This document shows positions 53,560 through 63,370 of a stretch of 64,000 bases of DNA, one piece after another; the first letter of the stretch is position 1, and every line of letters begins with the position of its first letter. The notes below the pieces were generated by a model. The model was not told where the DNA came from and made no database searches. It was given only the letters and a program-made list of their open reading frames with translations. Position numbers and translations under genes: made by a program. This stretch comes from Hoplostethus atlanticus. Taxonomy: Eukaryota; Chordata; Actinopteri; Trachichthyiformes; Trachichthyidae. Where the stretch lies: NCBI GenBank assembly GCA_034670405.1, contig JAXDDX010000052.1, positions 434,001-498,000 on the forward strand, written 5' to 3'.

Positions 53560-53920
53560 GACAACCCACTGCTAGAAATCATGGTGTTTTATTTGATCCT
53601 GACCTCTGCTTTGATGACCAAGTTAAGAAGGTTGTGCAGTCCTGCTTCCTCCAGCTTTTGCTTTTATGTCATCTTGGTTAAACTACTCTAACTCTCTCTA
53701 CTCATGCCTTGGCCAAAAGTCCCTCTTCCATTTGCATTTAGTGCAAAATGGAGCAGCAAGACATTTTACTAATTCAATATGGGGCCAAAATTACCCTGAT
53801 TTTAGCCTCCCTTCACTGGCTACCAATTAGTTTTAGAACTGGTTTTAAAATATGATTAACTCTTAAGGCTTGTTCAGGGCCCTTGCTACATAACTGACCA
53901 TTTAAGCCCCTACGATCTGG
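53560..53920 (+). pseudogene. CR1/L2-type LINE RT C-terminal fragment
   Basis: Blocks in mixed frames: NHGVLFDPDLCFDDQVKKVV, VQSCFLQLLLLC, then NGAARHFTNS-like and SLHWLPISFRTGFKI-type segments near 53800-53850. It may be the 3' continuation of the LINE interrupted at 51135. Confidence 0.6.
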
Positions 53921-53971
53921 AGAATAACCTAACATCTACAGGTATGGCACTTTTGTCTGTTCCTAATGCTG

Positions 53972-54360
53972 CATTGGACTCAGAACTCTGAAAAATCCGA
54001 TACCCAATATGGAAAGGTGCAATCGAACGGTCAATCAAGTCGGAAATCATTCTCGGGCAGGATCTCTCTGGCCCAAGTTTGCCAAAATAAACACCTGAAA
54101 TCACAACAGCATGGTGGTGCAGACAGCGAGCAACAGAATTTTGCATAACTTTTTACTTTAAAAAATGTCTTACTTTGATCTACAGTACTCTGTAGTCTTT
54201 GTTACGAAAACACACGTGTTGTAGCTTTTTAATTTGCAGATGCTTGAAGAATTCAGACACTTGCCAAAACATGTATTTACTGCGGGCATCCATGTTTCCC
54301 CAAGAAGATATTAGAAGTGGGAACTACCGACTCGGAATTACCGACTTCCGGTGTCCAATG
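53972..54360. mobile_element. MITE of the CCGACTCGGAATT family
   Basis: The left arm starts CATTGGACTCAGAACTCTGA. The right arm on the opposite strand reads CATTGGACACCGGAAGTCGG. The right arm contains ACCGACTCGGAATTACCGAC, matching 7094-7113. No coding capacity; the exact ends are uncertain. Confidence 0.5.
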
Positions 54361-55059
54361 GAACACAGCGTAAGTCCTGACTAAAGACTATATAACAACC
54401 AGCTTCTTCTCAGGGTCTAGTTATAAGTTAAAAGTTTGGATATCCTTAGCCTATGGTTGCTATTTTCAGGAAAGGAAACAGAACCACTCATGCCGTCTTA
54501 ACTAGTTTAATAAACAAAATACCCCCCAATCAAGCTTAACCCCACTCGAATGCTCACAATTCTCAGAGAAAACTCAAAACCACAGTCCCAATAGACCCAA
54601 AATAGCAGTCAGTTCCAGCATTTGGCGTACCCCCTCCAAAATACCGAAATGTAAACCAAAAAACAGCAATGCATTGTACACAAAAAAATAAGTATATTTC
54701 CAAATGGATCAACCTCGTCGGTGGCTGCATCAGGAACCTCTCGACCCCGGCCTTGCGTTGAATTGTTTTGAAAATACTGTCCGTGTTGCCCTCTCATGGT
54801 CTTCGAATTCATTCAACCACTTAATACTTTGAATGAATGAATATGCCTCATCAGACAGAGCTCTCTCCATCTCCTTTCCCTCCCTTTCTTTCTCTCTCTC
54901 TCCCCCCTTTGTTCTCTGGGGCTTACCTTTCTTAAAAGAGACAGCATGCATATTCACCTGGAAAACTTTGAGTCTGACTATCTAGTCAGATACATGAAAT
55001 AAATAATAAGGACAACATATGGTAAGGTTTAACCTAGCAAGGGTTGGATTTCTTAAACC
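54361..55059. other. Non-coding spacer
   Basis: No domain. A TTCTTTCTCTCTCTCTCCCC tract at 54885-54905 explains the E/R-rich frames there. Confidence 0.4.
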
Positions 55060-56476
55060 TATCACAATAATATGCATTCCCTATGCATTCTTGTGGTGAT
55101 GTCATAGAACCTGTATGAGTCTCTCCACTTATCCCAGTCTCTGTGATTCTTCCCCATGAAGGAGGCCATCATGGTCTTCAGAGTCCTATTGACTCTGTCT
55201 GTAAGGTTCTGAGGAGGATAACTGGTAGTTAGTTTTTGGGTCACATCCCACTTCTTACACAGCTCTGAGAGAAGTTGGCTGGTGAACTGCGGTCCCCGCT
55301 CAGAAGTGATGTACCTTGGAACTCCCCACAAGGTAAAGATTTCCTCTCTTAAGATCCAACATAGACAGCATAGTGGGTCTTACTATCCTTTAATGGGAAC
55401 AGCTCCACACTTAGTATAATAATCTTCAATGACGAGCGGAAATGACAGAAATGAACCAATGAAGTCTAAGCCTAGCATAAACCCTGCCTCCTTCATCGTA
55501 TACTGCTGGCAAGTACTGCACATCTTGACATGTTGCCAAACGTCTTGTCTCACAGTTGGCCACCATGCTACCTCTAAAATCCTTAAGAGGGTCTTCCAAG
55601 ATGGGCTCCCATGGGGTTGTCATGGAAATACTGAAGAAACACACTGACAAGAGACTTAGGCACCATAAGACTTTGTCCCTTCTGCTTTAATTGGAGCTTC
55701 TCGATAGAGAACATCTTGCTGCAACTCCCACCCTATTCTGTTATCACTTTGTCTCTCAGCTGCCTCACATACTCATCTAGACTTTGAGCCTGGGCAATCT
55801 CCGCAAGGGACGTGGGAATGTCAACAACACTGGAAACACCTTTGTGAGGCACATACGAAGCCACCATCACTTCACTAATCAAATCAAACTTTATTTATAT
55901 AGCAAATTTCTTACATTAAGATGCAATGTGCTTCACATCAAATAAAAGTGCACAGATTCACCCCCCCCAGCCTTGGACCCTTGCAGAGGACAAGGACAAG
56001 GACAAGGACAAAGTTCCAAAAAAACATAACTTGGCTCGCCGACCCTTGAAAGGGCATCCGGTACTATATTCATACAGCCCTTTCGATAATACACACAGAA
56101 CTGGAACTGTTGCAGTCTCATGGTCCAACGGGTCAACCTAGAAGTTGCTTTAGGGGAGTTGAATGCGCATTTTTCCACTTCCCACACAACTGCTAGGCAT
56201 TCTTTCTCACTCAATAGTTATACTTTGCCCCTTTCAGACCATTGGAAGCATATGCAATGACATTCTCACCTTCTGATGTGTTTTCGTTCAGAACAGCTCC
56301 CAAGCCCGCTGAACTGCATCACAGAGTCTCCAGGCTTTCCTGACACTCTTCTGTCCATTCCCATTTTACCCCCTTATGCTGCAGCTTGTTTAAGGGAGCA
56401 GCCATGCCAACAAAAGCTTGGTCAATACTGCCTCCAGGTCCCTCAAACATTGCTGATGGTTTGGGGAATATATTAT
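55060..56476 (-). pseudogene. Ty3/gypsy RT end, RNase H and integrase (split element, left part)
   Basis: Read leftwards from 56476: IYSPNHQQCLRDLEAVLTKL (directly after YLDDII of the piece at 58145), [36 protein letters not shown] (RNase H), [39 protein letters not shown] and [11 protein letters not shown] dispersed repeat follows (about 55876-56020). Then comes the integrase zinc-binding region near 55500-55640 and the core end RYITSERGPQFTSQLLSELC plus YPPQNLTDRVNRTLKTMMAS to 55062. The normal RT-RNase H-integrase order differs from that inferred for the 4.6-8.4 kb element. Several frameshifts and stops. Confidence 0.85.
55876..56020. repeat. Short copy of the 8707-family repeat inside gypsy
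   Basis: AATCAAATCAAACTTTATTT, TATATAGCAAATTTC, CAGCCTTGGACCCTTGCAGA and a (GACAAG)n run. Sits between the RNase H and integrase of the gypsy element. The GACAAG expansion is local to this copy. Confidence 0.65.
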
Positions 56477-57135
56477 TGTGGCAGACTCGGGGGTGTGGTT
56501 GGGCAGTTGGCTGGATGCGGGGGGCGGAGTCGGGCTAGCAGGCGGGTTCGCCCTGCCCCGACACCGGCTGCAGCCCATCGGGACTGAGTGGGAACTGATA
56601 TCTGTTGTGTGTGAGTGTGGGACGCGCCAGTGTGAGAGCGCGCCAGTGTGAGAGGCTGGCAGAGCGAGTGGAGTCAGACTGTGTGTCGGAGAGGGAACGA
56701 GCCAGCAGAAACGCTTCTGAGCGGGGTCCGCGGCTGGAGTGCCGGGACGGAGGCGAGGGAGCGAGTGGCGAACGACGGAGTGGGAGAGCGGGCGTCCAAA
56801 GCCGGCGGTAACCGGCCGAGCTCCGGAGGTTGCAGTCGGGAGCAGCCTGCAAGGGCTGACCAGTCGGGGTTGGGGCGGGATGCCCCTGGAAGCCTGGCAG
56901 GCTGGGGCAGCCTTGGTGCTCCGCGGCTGACCTGCTGGGATGGAGGAGGCGCGCGCCGGGGAAGACGGCGCTCTACACTGCCGTCAGCGCCGGGGAAGAT
57001 GGCGCCAACTGCCGTCAACACCGGGCCGGGTTTATTGCGGGTTTGTAAATAAAACGGCCCGCTGGCCAGTTACACTCTCCTCCTGCCTACGTCTCTGTCT
57101 GTCACGGACCCCGGTATTGTGGCGAGCTTGCCACA
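56477..57135 (+). repeat. 5' LTR (659 bp)
   Basis: The first 120 bases are close to the LTR start at 31161 (TGTGGCAGACT, GTGTGGTTGGGCAG, GGGCGGAGTCGGGC, CAGCCCATCGGGACTGAGTG), then the sequence diverges. AATAAAAC at 57047 is a likely polyadenylation signal. The end GAGCTTGCCACA parallels the 3' LTR. Confidence 0.9.
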
Positions 57136-57136
57136 G

Positions 57137-57154
57137 TGGTTCCCTGACCGGGAA
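57137..57154 (+). other. Primer-binding site, tRNA-Glu type
   Basis: TGGTTCCCTGACCGGGAA, one base after the LTR, is a full 18-base complement to the tRNA-Glu 3' end as I know it. This differs from the tRNA-Pro site of the related-looking element at 31161. Confidence 0.8.
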
Positions 57155-57545
57155 CCTGACAGACGGGGACTGGGTTCTCCGGGGAGGAGAGCATCGTCGT
57201 CGCCGTGCCGTCCTTGACACCGCGGACGGCGTCATCAGCTTCCAGAGGACGGCCAGCGATGACAACCAGCCCCCCTCAGCACCCCACCCAGCATCACCTT
57301 GCCCCACCGACTCCGAGCCGTTCCGGGCGGGACCTTTCATCGCCTTCTTCCTCGCTCTCAAATGGGGGGGAGGGAGGGGGGGAGTTGGCTTCGGCCGGAC
57401 GGCTCCCCGGCCTCAGTTTGGCGGTGGGGGTATGTGGCGGACTGGGGAGGGAGGGGGGTAGGCTTCGGCTGGTCTCAGCGGCTGCGGCCAATTAAAGCTG
57501 ATTGTAGCCGGGCCTTTTTAACCTGTGCGTGTGGATGTATGCGTA
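57155..57545 (+). other. Interior of the non-autonomous LTR element
   Basis: No gag or pol motif. It contains a purine-rich run (GGGGGGGAGGGAGGGGGGGA, 57363-57382) and, at 57430-57442, GTATGTGGCGGACTG, which looks like another LTR start. 57433-57545 may therefore be a truncated third LTR, from recombination or tandem insertion. Confidence 0.55.
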
Positions 57546-58144
57546 TGTGGCAGACTCGGGGGTGTGGTTGGGCAGTTGGCTGGATGCGGGGGGCGGAGTC
57601 GGGCTGGCAAGCGGGTTCGCCCTGCCCCGACACCGGCTGCAGTCCATCGGGACTGAGTGGGAACTGATCTGATCTGTTGTGTGTGAGTGAGTGTGGGACG
57701 CGCCAGTGTGAGAGTGCGCCAGTGGGATGGAGGATCCTGTCGGCGGTGTGCAGAGCAGGGAGAGCGAGCCAGCAGCAGCGTCTGAGCAGGGTCCGCGGAT
57801 GGAGGCGAGGGCGCAAGCTGGACGACGGAGTGGGAGAGCGTGCGTCTCCCTCCGTGGCGACGACCGACGGAGGTCCCCGGGGGTGCAGTCGGGAGCCGCC
57901 TGGAAGAGCTGGTGACAGTCGGGGTTTTATTTGCAGCCTGGCAGGCTGGCCGGCTTTGGGGTTCCGCGGCTGACCCGCCGGGGAGGACTGAGGTGCGTCG
58001 GCGGAGGGAGACGGCGCGACCCACGGCAGTCAACACCGGGCCAGGTTTATTGGGGATAATAAAACGTCCCCGCTGGCCAGTTAACTCTGACTCCTGACGT
58101 GTCTCTGTCTGTCACGAACCCCGGTACAGTGGCAAGTTGCCACA
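57546..58144 (+). repeat. 3' LTR (599 bp)
   Basis: Same termini as the 5' LTR, but 60 bp shorter and noticeably diverged in the middle (for example GTGCGCCAGTGGGATGGAGG against the 5' LTR). Such inequality is unusual for the two LTRs of one insertion and hints at recombination between related copies. Confidence 0.85.
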
Positions 58145-58300
58145 ATTATGATGTCATCTAAGTAAACAAAACAGTTAACCCCTCTAAGGCCCCTAAGGAC
58201 CCTCTCCATCAACATTTCAAATATTACTGTTTTTGAGCAAATCACAGTGGGCAGAGGATGGCACCTGAGCGGGGAAGACAACAGGTGGCAAAGGCATAGC
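58145..58300 (-). pseudogene. Ty3/gypsy RT piece (split element, right part)
   Basis: FEMLMERVLRGLRGVNCFVY and YLDDIII run into the LTR insertion. The preceding part is frameshifted. Continues at 56476. Confidence 0.8.
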
Positions 58301-58702
58301 TACATACAAGTTGATCCAAGTCAACTGATCTGGTTAGAAAAAGAAAGTATGACCACTTCCCCTTAATCCTGAGACCATACATGCATCCCGCCATATTGAG
58401 CTGAACTCCTGCCTTTATCATAAAATTCAGACAGAGGATCAGAGTAAGGCTAGGTGGCTGTTATCCATGATGTATGTCTACACTGTTCACACTGTCCCGT
58501 GCCACATATGTCAGCTTCACCTTTCCCACAGCAGTATGAGACTTCCTATCTGTGGCATAGAGAATTGTACACTAGTCATAAGCATGTAATAACACTAATT
58601 GACAACGCCACCCTCACACTAAGGGGTGAGGGACCCTGAAGTTCGCTAAGGCTAAGTTCCCCGCTTGGACGGGTCCAGAATGAACTAGACCAGAGGCTGG
58701 TG
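58301..58702. other. No gene recognised
   Basis: Could contain upstream gypsy pol sequence too decayed to read. No motif seen. Confidence 0.3.
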
Positions 58703-58709
58703 TATCAAC

Positions 58710-59853
58710 AATAAAAGTAATTTATTACAAGATCACAAATTGGGAACAACATATGAAGAGCAATAAACACTATTACAGTGTGAGGGCAAGGGAGGCTAGT
58801 ACCAGGGGAAAGGGGGCCTGTGAATGAACTCTAACTTTAAAGGCAGGCCTAGACGTGAGCAGTTTTGTAAAGGTACAAGCAGGCACAGCAAACGGTGTAG
58901 GGAACCCTATAACTAAAGGATAGGGCTCTAGATGAGTACTCCAAAGCACACAGTGCAATATCTGAGGTGACACACAACCAACAAACTGAAGTTTGTAATT
59001 ATCACAACACACAATGAGCATACTAGTGCCCAAGCACAGCAAACCAAGTAAACAAAAGAGCCACACGTCTAGCCTACAATCAGACAAGCCTATAATGGGA
59101 TACGTTATATGCACAAGGCCCGAAGTAAAATACAAAAGGAAGATAAAAGAGGAAATGTAACCCCGCACTAAGGCAATAAAAACCCACTAAGGCACAAGGG
59201 TAGGAAAAAACAGTGGCTAGGACAAGGTAGCCTGGACCTGTAGAAAACATGATTAGTGTCACAGTTTACATTAATTTAAATAAATTAAGATTAAAAGTAT
59301 ACAGTGGCAATATAGTAGTAACAGGTGCATACCATTTTACTCTGTTCTGAGAGCCCACAAGTTCTGCTCTCTGTATGTCTCTTCTTGAATCTCTAACATC
59401 TACAAGTTACAAAGACATGATTTTAATAAACAAGTACAAAACAAGAAAACATCAGGAATCTAAGATCACTAAAAGGGTTGCAATACCTTTCAAGCTTCAT
59501 CAGTATCGCTCATCACTCTCTGGGCTGAGGCAAATACTGCAGCTAGCAGCTATATCCTATAGGTAGGCCTACAAATGGCCAAAGAGACCAGTTACCCACA
59601 TGGAAACAAGGAGAATACAAAGGTTTTACAAAGAATGCTAACCTGGTCAACCATTAGGTGAAAGGTTTGGGTTGAAACATACCATAGTACTCTTGAAAAC
59701 TGATGCCTGAAGCAGCAGTGAAATGTTTGTTCAACCATGCGGCTTTCCAACAAGCAGGAAGTGACAACCAGGGACAGAGGATGAGTCGAGCACACCCTCC
59801 CTTCTTATATCTCCCTTCTGTCACCTCTGGGTCCTAGTGCACCGCCTGTTACA
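58710..59853. mobile_element. Candidate insertion flanked by TATCAAC, unclassified
   Basis: TATCAAC occurs at 58703-58709 and 59854-59860. The enclosed 1,144 bp starts AATAAAAGTAATTTATTACA and ends GCACCGCCTGTTACA. On the minus strand this gives TGTAACAGG at the start and an AATAAA-type signal at the far side, loosely LTR-like. Similar CCTGTTACA occurs at about 20153-20161. The 7-bp match might be chance. Confidence 0.3.
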
Positions 59854-59860
59854 TATCAAC

Positions 59861-60140
59861 TAACACAAATGGCTGGTCACAACCTGTGGTCAAATGTTCT
59901 TCTGGCCTGGCCAGCTGCTTCCATATACTCCTCTGCATTAAAAAGACACTCCACAGTTTTTCAGTGGCCTATTTCACAAGCAGATACCTACCTTTATGCA
60001 GGGAACATCATCAATGCTTCAATTGCTGTTTACAGCAGTACAGGGGGAGCAGCTACCTACCAACCTCCAGCAGTGACTGCATCTACTGAGCAAGTTGTGA
60101 TGCAAGAAGAAGACACCCAGCAAGAACTCTAAATTTACAT
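59861..60140 (+). other. 87-codon ATG frame without recognised domain
   Basis: 59869-60132 starts ATGGCTGGTCACAACC and reads MAGHNLWSNVLLAWPAASIY to EEDTQQEL. No signal peptide or domain, no splice context I can confirm. Possibly a decayed exon or chance frame. Confidence 0.2.
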
Positions 60141-60638
60141 AGAGAAATATGGGTTTTTCATTGAGTAAGGCATATATACACATTATATACTTATATGGCA
60201 AGGCATCTCTTTATAATTATAATCAGTTGTGCCAAGACACTGTAATCATGAAAGAAAATATAATCATGTTGGGAATCAGAAAATAATAACCATGTTGCCA
60301 GATGAAAATCGTGTAATTGTAATTACGTTGTGGTTAAGATTGTCAGTATAAATCATTGTTATGGAAATGTTGAGTAAGAGTGACATCCTACAAACACAAG
60401 TTGACAGTAACTGTGGGAATTGAGGAAGTATTAATAATATAAAAAGTATTAATAAGTATTAAGTATAAGTATAAGTAGTTTGATGAATATGGTATAGAAA
60501 GTATCAAAGTGGAGAAATGGGTCCAAATTGATGAGTTGGTTATTTTAACAGAACTATGCTCATTTAATAGAACAAATATCGGGAGAAAGCAAACATCCTG
60601 AAAGACATATGCATGCATTTGTAGCCTTGGTAAAGAGT
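60141..60638. other. AT-rich spacer
   Basis: Contains AAGTATTAATAAGTATTAAG and similar short tandem AT repeats at 60428-60478. No gene. Confidence 0.45.
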
Positions 60639-60646
60639 GTTCTGAC

Positions 60647-61972
60647 CGGGCCCGGTTCTAGGCATGGGCACGGGGGGGCAATGCCCCACCAAATGCTCCA
60701 CCTGCCCCACCAACGGCAAGTGTCCCCGCCGGGCCCGGGTCTGTTCTGCGTATTTTTAAACCAAAACAAATCACCCCGTAGTCCTGATTGGTTAGTGTGA
60801 CAGTATAAAACTCGGAGACTATGAAACTTCGCTGTCACTTTTACAATGCGTTTGTCACAGCCTGTCACACGTGAGAGATTAGCTTGTAGAGAAAAACTTG
60901 AGTACACTTTTGGTAGTAAATGTAAATAATTTGATTTAATATTTATGATTAATTGCATGTGTATTTGTTATTATCGGTTTGTTATTGTTTGATGTAGTGT
61001 TGCACTGCATTAGGAGCTTTACTGTTGGTGGTTTTAGGTTAACGTTAACGTTACTTGGCGAACGTTAGCTACCAAGCACACCGAAGCACAACTTGTCAGA
61101 CAGTTGATTAATTTCAACATCGTTCTTGTAGCTATCATCACCGGGTTAGGTAACGTTACAGCGTTATTAAACTGAATAGATATCATGCACCAATTTTTGG
61201 TTCCTAAACCAAAACAAAGTAATGCTGTTGCGGCTGCTGCTAGCTCGGCTCCGGGACCGCCGGCTCCCTCGCATCAAGCCCCCAGTTCAAGCAGCTCACC
61301 TTCCCTGCCCACCTCGCACCAACACCGTGCAGTTAGCGGTGCTGCTAATGACCCTAGTGAGTTAAATAATAGCGCACTATCACAACCGATATTAAATTCA
61401 TTTCCTAAACGAATGTTTAGCCAAACGGCTCGTTTAAGCCAAGCTGGTATCGGTCACGGCCATGTCTGGAATACTCGACAAGACTAGACGCATGCTTCTG
61501 CTTTCTGGCACAAATGACAGAGATAACGTTTTTACCAAGATGGGGTTTACTATTGGAAAGCAGCATTAGAAAAGGACAGGGGATTCCAGAAGCATCTAGC
61601 CATTGCCATTTGAACGCTGCACAGAAATGGACAGAAGTGAAACAGAGTGGAAACTGGTGAGATATACTTGGTCTATTGGGATAAAACAGATAGAGCCACT
61701 ACTATTAACATGACATGACTATTAACATCATCTACCAGAGACAACACTTAAAGGAGCCTCGCTCCAGTATAAAACCAATGTGACAAAGTGAATTATAATC
61801 CAGAGTCCCTAAGGGGTAACCCCCACAAGTTCATAATAATGTGTTCATGTATATAGTTCATAATAGTTCATAATTAGTTTATGCAGTACAACATACTGTG
61901 ATATCAATAAAAAGTTGCCCACCCAAAATCTGTGATTGCCCCCCCAACCAAAGCAGTCTAGAACCGGGACTG
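60647..61972 (+). mobile_element. hAT transposon, non-autonomous or deleted
   Basis: The 8-bp duplication GTTCTGAC occurs at 60639-60646 and 61973-61980. The left end is CGGGCCCGGTTCTAGGCATG. The right end, on the opposite strand, is CAGTCCCGGTTCTAGACTGC. Both continue into GGGGGGGCAAT. 1,326 bp, against 3-4 kb for a full element. Only the transposase N-terminus is recognisable (61184-61487). Confidence 0.9.
61184..61487 (+). pseudogene. hAT transposase N-terminal region
   Basis: ATG at 61184 (MHQFLVPKPKQSNAVAAAAS), a low-complexity serine/proline region (SSSSSPSLPTSHQHR), then NDPSELNNSALSQPILNSFP and KRMFSQTARL. The DPSELN...QPxLxSFPKR motif precedes the TTF-type zinc finger in hAT and ZMYM-like transposases of vertebrates. 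It stops before the zinc finger at 61487; the catalytic and dimerisation domains are gone. Confidence 0.7.
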
Positions 61973-61980
61973 GTTCTGAC

Positions 61981-63189
61981 ATCAGTTTATCCTGCCAACA
62001 ATGCCAGAATATAGCATGGGGGCTACAAGCTTGTCTGAATAAACAGACAACACCACCTTTTATATACACAAGGGAAGGTCCTCAGGGCCAAGCAAATGCT
62101 TAAGTTCAACAATTGAGGACAAGACAGTATTCCAGTTCAAAACCACTTTTATTGAAGGTAAACTGATACTGTAAGGGTTAAAAAAGCTAAGATTACACAG
62201 AGACAAGCGCTTACTATAAAAACATGATTTATTTTGAACTATAAAACAATATCTCTTAAAAGGAAAAGGGGTAACAGGAAACTTACTTACCACAAAAAAA
62301 GGCAAGGGCAGTAGGGCCACCAAGCCACAGGAAGGATTCTATCCTAGGAGACCCTGTGAGGATACCAAGTGACTAAAGTACTGGCACCAAAACATGCAGT
62401 TCAAACAACACACACATAGCAACAATGCCAAAAGGGCCAAAGCAGTATGCAATCCAACCGTGTACACATTATTCTCACCACACCATGACGTGACAAGGGC
62501 CTACACTTGGACCAGCTACCCTCCAGCGACACAGGGCCTACACCTGAACCAGCTACCCTCCAGCGACACAGGGCACCCTGCTCCAAAGCAAAGAAATAAA
62601 ATTGTGGCAACCAGTAACCTAACACAGCAAGACCAGTCGGGTTATGGCATGTAGGAAGTGGACAGGGTACCAGTTACAGGTTAGGAAAATAGGTAACAGA
62701 TGACTTAAATGGACAAACAAACCAAACACAGAGCCACATGGTAACAGTGAATCAGTTAAAATAGGGTCAGCAAAACAGCAGCTGATGGCTGGGTTCACTT
62801 CAGCCGTACACCTCAGGGCACACCATCTATGGCAAGTCAGGCCTCTCAGCTTCTGGTGTGGGAAAGGGTCGTCACTGGAGCCACCTAACTGGAGAGAGTT
62901 AATTTTCCTGCGAAATGTCAGGCCAATGATAGTGTGAATTAGTTAGCATCAATTCTAATTGCTAGTCCATGTACCTCCAACTGCAGTCATGCAAGACACC
63001 TGAGAAACTTAAGGAACCCCGCTGCTGAAACCACCTAACTTCCTGCCTTGTGGACACCAAGCTGCCAAGAAGGTGTGTAAACCTTGAGTCTTTTATAGGG
63101 GAAGCGAGGTTACCCTAACAGGAAGTACTGCCTTAGGCTGGAGCTGATTGGGCACCTGTCAAAATGCGAGATCCACACAATTGCAATTG
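61981..63189. other. Non-coding, possible unassigned repeat
   Basis: A CTACCCTCCAGCGACACAGGG unit, with the preceding CCTACACYTGRACCAG, is repeated in tandem at about 62499-62575 (43-bp period). No domain. Confidence 0.4.
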
Positions 63190-63370
63190 GCCTCTTTAAA
63201 GGATACCTGCGAGTGTCAGAAGGTTTTCCCACTCAGGGAATGCCCCAACAGAAAACACGATAGGGATGTCAGGAGAGTGCTGACCACCCAACGGATGGCC
63301 AAGCATTTCTTCTTCACCGTGCTGTATTTGGCCCGCTTCGTCAGTTTCCAGCTGATGATCTAAAACATCA
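63190..63370 (-). pseudogene. Ty3/gypsy RNase H scrap
   Basis: Minus strand: KRAKYSTVKKKCLAIRWVVS, then FLLGHSLSG, matching the YSTVEKECLAI...YYLLGR stretch of gypsy RNase H (the same stretch as the IKWAVSTLRYYLLGR piece at 32733). About 45 residues. Confidence 0.65.

Larger units (their letters stand above)
56477..58144 (+). mobile_element. LTR element with almost no interior, inserted in gypsy RT
   Basis: 5' LTR 56477-57135, interior 57136-57545 (410 bp), 3' LTR 57546-58144. It starts TGTGGCAGACTCGGGGGTGT and ends TTGCCACA. The 5-bp duplication ATTAT lies at 56472-56476 and 58145-58149. The interior has a primer-binding site and G-rich 3' end but no gag or pol, so it is non-autonomous (TRIM/LARD-like in size). 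The insertion splits the YLDDII motif region of a minus-strand gypsy RT, giving its relative age. Confidence 0.95.

Noticed and set aside
57205..57495. Coding capacity inside the near-empty LTR element
   Set aside because: Frames are G/C-rich artefacts; no gag, protease or zinc-knuckle motif was found.
59869..60132. Small host gene with ATG start
   Set aside because: No domain, splice signal or conserved context could be shown; kept only as a low-confidence note.
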